This document shows, in pieces, positions 58,352 to 64,000 of a DNA stretch of 64,000 bases. Within the stretch, counting starts at the first letter, position 1; each line of letters opens with the position of its first letter. Location: contig JAKSUA010000009.1 of NCBI GenBank assembly GCA_024409235.1, positions 1 through 64,000 on the forward strand. The letters are read 5' to 3'. A model generated the notes under the pieces. It did no database searches, was not told where the DNA came from, and was given only the letters and a program-made list of their open reading frames with translations. This DNA is from Bacteroidales bacterium (lineage in GTDB: Bacteria > Bacteroidota > Bacteroidia > Bacteroidales > UBA1715). Both the position numbers and the translations under genes were made by a program.

Positions 58352-58864
58352 ATGAAAAAGATATTTTTAGTATTAGCAGTAGCGTTAGCTTCTTTTACGT
58401 CTTGCGATTTTGGTGAAGACGGTCGTTCTTATTTGAGTATATCTTACGAAGGAAATGAACCGTCGAAAATGACAGTTTCTTATTTCGTTTCCTATGATGA
58501 TGGCGATATGGAACAAGTGTTCTTACCATATTCTTGGATTTGGGGTGAGTATTACCATATTGATGAAGGTGCTTATCGTGTGGATTTTGAAACAACGTAT
58601 ACACGACATGATCTTGTCTGTCATGAACAATTTTATTGTGACATAGAAGTTTTTGTTAATAAGGGAAAATCTCATCATACAGATGGTAAGGATGTTTTCT
58701 TTGATTTGAAGTTATTTGATGACGGAAAGTTTGATTATAACTATTTTGAAATAAAATCTTATACTCCTGATTCTGAAGATGAAATCGTAATGAACGGCTC
58801 AAAATCTATTGAGGGCTATGAGATTAAGTACACTTTGCATAGAGTTGGTGTTACTGTAGAATAA
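58352..58864 (+). CDS. Lipoprotein, unknown
   Basis: 170 residues from the ATG at 58352; the frame from 58292 lacks a good start. Signal ends in F-T-S-C (lipobox, cysteine at residue 18). The rest is beta-rich and acidic. It follows the beta-barrel gene by 52 bases and may be cotranscribed. Confidence 0.72.
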   Translation: MKKIFLVLAVALASFTSCDFGEDGRSYLSISYEGNEPSKMTVSYFVSYDDGDMEQVFLPYSWIWGEYYHIDEGAYRVDFETTYTRHDLVCHEQFYCDIEVFVNKGKSHHTDGKDVFFDLKLFDDGKFDYNYFEIKSYTPDSEDEIVMNGSKSIEGYEIKYTLHRVGVTVE

Positions 58865-58884
58865 AATCAATGATTTAATGGTAT

Positions 58885-58918
58885 AAAAAAAGGCGATGAT
58901 TAATCATCGCCTTTTTTA
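58885..58918. terminator. Bidirectional terminator
   Basis: AGGCGATGAT (58891-58900) pairs with ATCATCGCCT (58903-58912), with A- and T-runs outside. Confidence 0.88.
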
Positions 58919-58938
58919 TTGTAAGTAAGTTTTGAGGT

Positions 58939-59649
58939 TTAAGCAATGTTTGTGAAAACAGCTTGAACATCATCATCTTCTTCTAATTTGTCAATTAATT
59001 TGTCAATGTCTGCAAGTTGTTCTTCTGAGAATTCTTGTACATCGTTAGGAATACGTTGTAATTCTGCTTTTAGAAGTTCAACACCGCTATCTTCTAATGC
59101 TTTTGCTAGATTACCGAAATCCTTGAAATCAGCGTAGATTACATACATATCTTCTTCAGTTTCGATAGATTCCAAACCAGCATCGATAAGATTGAATTCT
59201 AGTTCTTCAATGTTTATGTTTTCTGTCTTTTTGATTTGGAATACTGCTTTACGTGAAAACATATATTCAAACGAACCAGAAGGGGCTAGGGAACCACCTG
59301 CTTTGTTGAAGTATGATTTTACATTTGCAACTGTTCTAGTGTTGTTATCTGTTGCACATTCAACAACTACTAGTACTCCGTGAGGACCTTTACCTTCGTA
59401 AACAATTTCAGCAAAGTTTTCTACATCTTTACTTGTTGCACGTTTAATTGCTGCATCAATATTTGCTTTAGGCATATTTTGAGCCTTTGCACTCATGATA
59501 GCAGTACGAAGTTTTGGGTTCATTGCTGGATCAGAACCACCTTCTTTTGCTGCGATTGTGATACTTTTTGCCAAACGTGGAAATACGCGTGACATTGTTC
59601 CCCATCTTTTTTCTTTAGCTGCTCGTCTATATTCAAAAGCTCTTCCCAT
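58939..59649 (-). CDS. yebC: YebC/PmpR family protein
   Basis: 236 residues. [23 protein letters not shown] and A-K-A-Q-N-M-P-K are the conserved start of the YebC family. Members act as transcription regulators or, for the YeeN/YebC group, help ribosomes through proline runs. Which applies here is unclear. Confidence 0.93.
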   Translation of the reverse strand: MGRAFEYRRAAKEKRWGTMSRVFPRLAKSITIAAKEGGSDPAMNPKLRTAIMSAKAQNMPKANIDAAIKRATSKDVENFAEIVYEGKGPHGVLVVVECATDNNTRTVANVKSYFNKAGGSLAPSGSFEYMFSRKAVFQIKKTENINIEELEFNLIDAGLESIETEEDMYVIYADFKDFGNLAKALEDSGVELLKAELQRIPNDVQEFSEEQLADIDKLIDKLEEDDDVQAVFTNIA

Positions 59650-59674
59650 ATGTATATTTCTTTATTGTTAAAAA

Positions 59675-60148
59675 TTATTCTTTGTCGTCTTCATCATCAT
59701 CTTCTTCACCGCTGCCTGCGTCTTCTCCATCTTCGTCGTCATCTTCAAGATCATCTGCAGTATCGTATTTTTCTTCAAAGTCGTCGTCGTTGTTTTCACT
59801 TTCTTCGTCGTTGACTTTAACCTCGTCGATGCTTTTTAATAAATCGTCATCAGAATCTTCGTCATCGTGATTGTCATCAACTTGTGTATTGATAAAATCA
59901 TCGACACGAACCATGTAAAATCTATCATCTGTTTCATAAGGAAGGGCGAAACGTTCCTGACCCGTTTTAGGATCTGTGTAAGTTTGAACTTTTTTCTGTA
60001 GCTCCTCTGCTTCTTCTGTGTATGATTGCAGTTTTTTTGCTAAATCTTCAACATCAGCAAGATTGTAAAATGCCAATACTTGTTTTTGTAGTTCCTCATC
60101 TAATTTGATGAAATCTTTTATTACGCGTGGTTTAGATTTTGATTGCAT
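59675..60148 (-). CDS. Acidic-tailed protein, unknown
   Basis: 157 residues. The first 85 are a basic-to-neutral helical part (F-Y-N-L-A-D-V-E-D-L-A-K-K-L-Q). From about residue 92 most residues are Asp or Glu, ending D-D-E-D-D-K-E. Such tails occur in histone-like or RNA-polymerase-associated proteins. It lies 25 bases upstream of yebC. Confidence 0.65.
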   Translation of the reverse strand: MQSKSKPRVIKDFIKLDEELQKQVLAFYNLADVEDLAKKLQSYTEEAEELQKKVQTYTDPKTGQERFALPYETDDRFYMVRVDDFINTQVDDNHDDEDSDDDLLKSIDEVKVNDEESENNDDDFEEKYDTADDLEDDDEDGEDAGSGEEDDDEDDKE

Positions 60149-60217
60149 AATTTATTACGTTTTGAAATCGGGTCCAAAAATATAAAATAGTATTAAAAAA
60201 CAAATAGTCTGTAAAAA

Positions 60218-61597
60218 TTATCTCTGAATATTGTTCTTTATTTGTTCTGCAAGCTTGTTTGCTGCTTCCAATGATGAACTTTCAGCATAGATTCTTATGA
60301 TTGGTTCGGTGTTCGATTTTCTTAAATGAACCCAACCTTCAGCAAAATCTATTTTAACTCCGTCAATCGTGTTGATTTTCTCGTTTTTATATAAATCCGT
60401 AATACGAGTTAAAATGGCATCAACATTTGTATCTGGAGTTAGTTGAATTTTGTTTTTAGAAATAGTGTAATCAGGATATGTTTTGCGTAATTCAGAGCAT
60501 TTTTTACCAGATTTAGCCAATAGACTTAAAAATAAAGCTATTCCTACAAGAGCGTCACGTCCGTAGTGAATTTCAGGGTAAATCACGCCGCCGTTTCCTT
60601 CACCTCCAATAACAGCATTTGTTTCTTTCATTTTGGTAACCACATTTACTTCTCCTACAGCTGCTGCATTGTATTCTTTGCCATATTTTTTTGTTACATC
60701 GGAAAGAGCACGCGTTGAAGATAGGTTGCTGACAGTATTTCCTGGTGTATGCTGTAACACGTAGTCGGCGATAGAAACTAATGTGTATTCTTCTCCAAAC
60801 ATAGTTCCGTCTTCGTTTATTATTGCTAATCTGTCAACATCAGGGTCAACAACAAAACAAACATCAATGTTGTTTTGTTTTACTGCAGCGGAAGTTTCTA
60901 TTAAGTTTTCTGGAATTGGTTCTGGCGTATGAGCGAATTTTCCAGTAGCTTCACAGTTTAATTGAAGTATATTTTTAACTCCTAATTTATTTAAAAGATC
61001 GGGTAGGATTAGTCCTCCAACCGAATTGACACAGTCGATTGCAACAGAAAAGTTAGCACGTTTAATTGCTTCAACGTCAACTAAAGGTAAAGCAAGAACT
61101 TTATCAATATGCTTATTATTATATGTGTTGTTTATTTCAATTGATCCAATAGAATCTATTTCAGAATAAAGGAATTCGCTTTTTGCTGCTCTTTCCAATA
61201 CATCGTTTCCTTCTTTTGCGTTAAGAAATTCTCCTTTGTTATTCAACAATTTTAGAGCATTCCATTGTTTTGGATTGTGACTAGCTGTTATTATAACGCC
61301 TCCGTCAGCTTGTTCTTCTGTTACTGCAATTTCTGTTGTTGGTGTAGTTGCAAGTCCGATATTTACAACTTTGAATCCAAGTGCAACAAGTGTCTGCATA
61401 ACAAGATTGCTTACCATTTCACCTGAAAGTCGTGCATCGCGTCCAACAACAACTTTATTAGAACCGTTTTTTACATTATCTTTCAGCCATGAACCATATG
61501 CTGAAGCGAATGCTACAATGTCAACAGGAGTGAGGTTGTCTGATGTTTTTCCACCAATTGTGCCTCGAATGCCGGAAATAGATTTAATAAGACTCAT
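60218..61597 (-). CDS. glmM: Phosphoglucosamine mutase / phosphohexomutase
   Basis: 459 residues from the ATG at 61597. Catalytic serine loop T-A-S-H-N-P-K-Q-W-N-A-L-K; metal loop D-P-D-V-D-R-L-A; sugar loop G-E-G-N-G-G-V-I-Y-P; phosphate loop R-K-S-N-T-E-P-I-I-R-I. The Bacteroidetes GlmM/ManB type; the exact sugar is uncertain. Confidence 0.9.
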   Translation of the reverse strand: MSLIKSISGIRGTIGGKTSDNLTPVDIVAFASAYGSWLKDNVKNGSNKVVVGRDARLSGEMVSNLVMQTLVALGFKVVNIGLATTPTTEIAVTEEQADGGVIITASHNPKQWNALKLLNNKGEFLNAKEGNDVLERAAKSEFLYSEIDSIGSIEINNTYNNKHIDKVLALPLVDVEAIKRANFSVAIDCVNSVGGLILPDLLNKLGVKNILQLNCEATGKFAHTPEPIPENLIETSAAVKQNNIDVCFVVDPDVDRLAIINEDGTMFGEEYTLVSIADYVLQHTPGNTVSNLSSTRALSDVTKKYGKEYNAAAVGEVNVVTKMKETNAVIGGEGNGGVIYPEIHYGRDALVGIALFLSLLAKSGKKCSELRKTYPDYTISKNKIQLTPDTNVDAILTRITDLYKNEKINTIDGVKIDFAEGWVHLRKSNTEPIIRIYAESSSLEAANKLAEQIKNNIQR

Positions 61598-61683
61598 TTG
61601 TAATAGTTTAGACGGCAAAAATGGCAAATATTTTCATATTGCAACAAAAATCATCAAAAAAAAACGTGAAATGCTAAAAGCTT

Positions 61684-63063
61684 TTATTGAAGGAAGAAGA
61701 ATTCTATCAATTCCGACAGTTCTTTGCTTGAGAAAGATGCACCTGGACCAGCGTTAGCACCTTCGTCGAAGAAAGAGTTGATTGTGTAAAGTAATTCATT
61801 CAAATCTATGTAATCGTTGTTGTCGATATCACAGATTTTGAATTTTTTAGGTATTCTCTTATAGAATTGTTTTGTAAGTGTTCCGCCGTTTAAAAGTTCA
61901 GGATAATAACGGTAAAGTTCTTCCTGTGAAAGTTTTTCTCCGCCAGTCAATCGTTCACGAAGTTCTGCTTCTGTCATTCCTTGGCCTTCTTCGTCATGCC
62001 AAAAAGCACGTGTCATGCGTTCTTTGTCTTTGTAGTTAGGAATACCATCATTGTCGTCGTCAAGTGGACAACCGTTTGCAAATACGTCAACACCTTTTGG
62101 AGTGTAAGGGCAATCGTCTTCTGTTTCGTCTATACCATCTTCGTCTTCATCCCAGTATACAACGTAATTTTCATTCGCTGTTGCATCGAATTTTGATTTT
62201 CTTGGCATATTATCAAGGTCGAATGTAATGCTCGCATAAGCATAAGAAAATCCGTCCGGACGTTTGTTACCTTTTCTGTCGCCGGAGCCTTTTCCTGTAA
62301 TATCGTCCAATGTGTTTGTAGCAGAAATATGATATTGATATCCGATGTTTATTTTGGTAGCTTTAGAAATATTGTATGTTATACCAAGTTCTAATGGCAC
62401 AGATGCTATGATTGGCGTGTAGTAGTTTTTATTGTCGATATTTTCAACTTGAAGCGATGTCTCAAAATCATAGTCTCTATAAATGATTGATGAATGAACA
62501 GCGTTGTAGTCAGATTCTTTGCAGTTTCTAAATGTGCCGTCGGACCACAAAAACATTTTTTCTCCGTTTGAATACCAGTCTCCGCGTGCTTCTGGTCTTT
62601 GTAGAAGTGATATTCCTATGCTGGCATATGGGCTGAGAATCTTGCTTCTTTTGGCAATAGGGCTGATGTTTGAAAAGTTATAGTTTAAAAAAGCTCCAAA
62701 TGAGTTTACTTCTGTTTTAAAGTTGTAAAACGTTTGTATGTCTGAATAGTAGGAACTTCCGATAAGTTCAGTGTGTAAGTATCTAATACCAAATTTTAAT
62801 GTGGAACTCATTCTTTGCTGCATTTCAAAATGAAAGGCGTTGCATCCAACAGAAAAGTTCGCAGCTTCGTCGTTTTTTATGTCGCCATGATAAGAAACAA
62901 CACCTGTTCCGATTGTTATAAGCGGAAGTTTAAGGGGACTTGCTATTGGTTTTTTATCAATCTGTAGGATTTTGTCAAATTGAGAATAATTTTCCTGTTT
63001 TTCTTGAGAAAAAGCAAGAAAAGGAACGAAAAACAATATGGTAAAAAAAATCTTGTTTTTCAT
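61684..63063 (-). CDS. Outer membrane protein with TSP3-like and EF-hand-like repeats
   Basis: 459 residues from the ATG at 63063. Signal peptide, then a barrel of about 260 residues (T-Y-N-I-S-K-A-T-K-I-N-I-G-Y-Q-Y). Then calcium-binding thrombospondin-type loops D-E-D-E-D-G-I-D-E-T-E-D-D-C-P and D-D-D-N-D-G-I-P-N, and an EF-hand-like D-I-D-N-N-D-Y-I-D-L-N-E. The OmpA C-terminal domain usual after such loops is absent. Confidence 0.75.
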   Translation of the reverse strand: MKNKIFFTILFFVPFLAFSQEKQENYSQFDKILQIDKKPIASPLKLPLITIGTGVVSYHGDIKNDEAANFSVGCNAFHFEMQQRMSSTLKFGIRYLHTELIGSSYYSDIQTFYNFKTEVNSFGAFLNYNFSNISPIAKRSKILSPYASIGISLLQRPEARGDWYSNGEKMFLWSDGTFRNCKESDYNAVHSSIIYRDYDFETSLQVENIDNKNYYTPIIASVPLELGITYNISKATKINIGYQYHISATNTLDDITGKGSGDRKGNKRPDGFSYAYASITFDLDNMPRKSKFDATANENYVVYWDEDEDGIDETEDDCPYTPKGVDVFANGCPLDDDNDGIPNYKDKERMTRAFWHDEEGQGMTEAELRERLTGGEKLSQEELYRYYPELLNGGTLTKQFYKRIPKKFKICDIDNNDYIDLNELLYTINSFFDEGANAGPGASFSSKELSELIEFFFLQ

Positions 63064-63112
63064 ATTTCGCGAAAACACTTACAAATATAGTGTTTCCTAG
63101 CCAAAAAACAAG

Positions 63113-64000
63113 TTACTTAACCCATTTTTGATTAGAAAGCATTAATGCTTCTTGAACGGTGATACGTTTTTTGCCGTTGTATGCAACAACAAAAGCTCCT
63201 TTTATAGGTGTTTGTTCCCAAATAGTATTTCTTTGTGAACGTGCCTTTGCGTACGTATCGTAGTTGTTGTTTATGGAATATTTATACCATTCTCCGATTT
63301 TTTCAGAGCTTACATTATCGTTAATGTTGCGTTTAGCAAAAAATGTTTGCTGATTTTTTATTTGTTTGTGAGTTGCTGCAACTTGAACTTTAAAAGAAAC
63401 ATTGTTTGTCGCTTTAGGTTTTGCTGCTTTTACTTCAGAAGTTTTGTTTGTCAGTGTCGCATTTGTATTTGTTTTTGTCGCTTTTGCTGTTTTTTCTTCT
63501 GGAGCAGTAGATTTTGTTTCAAGTCTTTTAGGCTCTGGATTTTCTATTGGTTTTATAGTTGTTGTAGTTGTAGTAACCTGAGTGGTTGTTTGCGTAGTTG
63601 TCTGCGTAATTTGAGTAGGTTCTGCTTCAATAGAAGTCATTGTAGGCTTTGCTGAATTGGATGCAAAGATATCGTTGATTAAATCAGGGTTTTTAGATGA
63701 AACAACTTGTGTGGTTGTTTCGGTTGTTTTTGTTATTTCGTAGTTGTTTTCTTCGTCGTCAAGATTGCCAACTTCGAATAGTTGTTCTGTTTTACCAGTG
63801 CTTTCGCTGATAACTGTGTTTTGTTGTGTTGTAGGGATTTCTTCAGCTCCGTTAGTTACGCGAACTGTAATAGGTTTTAGTTCAGCAAAGCGTTTTTCGT
63901 TATCTTGTACATAACCAAATTTTGCTGCAAAAGTGAAAGGTTTTGTTTTCTCAGGTACAATAATATTGAAATCAAACGAGAAGGAACTGCTTGATGGTAG
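63113..64000 (-). CDS. SPOR-like C-terminal domain protein (5' end outside window)
   Basis: The frame is open to the right edge, giving 295 visible residues. The central part is low-complexity, rich in Thr, Glu and Pro (long T-T-T-Q runs). The last 95 residues (F-K-V-Q-V-A-A-T-H, F-F-A-K-R-N-I, W-Y-K-Y-S-I-N-N, Y-D-T-Y-A-K-A-R, G-A-F-V-V-A-Y-N-G-K) fit a SPOR domain that binds denuded peptidoglycan glycans. Confidence 0.75.
   Translation of the reverse strand, partial: LPSSSSFSFDFNIIVPEKTKPFTFAAKFGYVQDNEKRFAELKPITVRVTNGAEEIPTTQQNTVISESTGKTEQLFEVGNLDDEENNYEITKTTETTTQVVSSKNPDLINDIFASNSAKPTMTSIEAEPTQITQTTTQTTTQVTTTTTTIKPIENPEPKRLETKSTAPEEKTAKATKTNTNATLTNKTSEVKAAKPKATNNVSFKVQVAATHKQIKNQQTFFAKRNINDNVSSEKIGEWYKYSINNNYDTYAKARSQRNTIWEQTPIKGAFVVAYNGKKRITVQEALMLSNQKWVK

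Overview
The window comes from a low-GC member of the Bacteroidetes, most likely a Bacteroidales. The signs are a trp operon in the order trpB-E-G-D-C-F-A, promoters of the Bacteroidetes type (TTTG or TTG, 19-20 bases, then TAnnTTTG), many Bacteroidetes families (Reg_prop/SpoIIE hybrid sensor, DUF4846, DUF5618, DUF4248-like, tailless-ABC exporter sets) and several secreted or outer-membrane proteins, including a GH9 glycanase that suggests plant glucan use.

Layout. 1-3 kb: the end of a phage tail-fibre-like repeat protein and two convergent genes that share a ParB/sulfiredoxin-like motif. 3-9.6 kb: the tryptophan operon, with an 11-residue leader peptide containing two adjacent Trp codons and a terminator hairpin, so a classic ribosome-mediated attenuator. 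9.6-12.6 kb: an unknown gene with an SSB-like C-terminal tip, a DgkA-type kinase, tRNA-Gln, and the rpsF-rpsR-rplI operon.

12.66-34.03 kb: a 21.3-kb element integrated in the 3' end of tRNA-Ser(GCT), bounded by 31-bp perfect direct repeats. It encodes a tyrosine integrase and a separate rightward repressor. Almost everything else is on the minus strand: a Toprim/SF3 primase-helicase, an iteron-rich putative origin, a P9/A32-like packaging ATPase, and a compact run of about 15 small genes, most with one membrane helix and several with peptidoglycan-binding, lysozyme, glucosaminidase or metallopeptidase features. These are followed by a lipoprotein with a C-terminal membrane segment (candidate unimolecular spanin) and a probable receptor-binding protein. 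There is no terminase, portal, tape measure or tail sheath. I infer a temperate tailless dsDNA phage, probably with an internal membrane, of a kind I do not recognise. It also carries four RelE-superfamily toxin-antitoxin modules, two likely barnase/EndoU/colicin-type (PBECR-like) nucleases, and an array of four tRNA-like structures with intact acceptor, D and T arms but no canonical anticodon stem.

34-64 kb: ordinary chromosome. It holds a TolC/HlyD/two-permease exporter, a GH9 glycanase, a giant Reg_prop-SpoIIE sensor phosphatase, UbiD, DUF4846, bifunctional HisB, SerB, a frameshifted DUF6873-like gene, a radical SAM protein, MutS2, an RlmD-like methyltransferase, a YdjM-like membrane protein, YicC, Gmk, YebC, a GlmM-like mutase and several envelope proteins. 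The last is a SPOR-like protein cut by the right edge.
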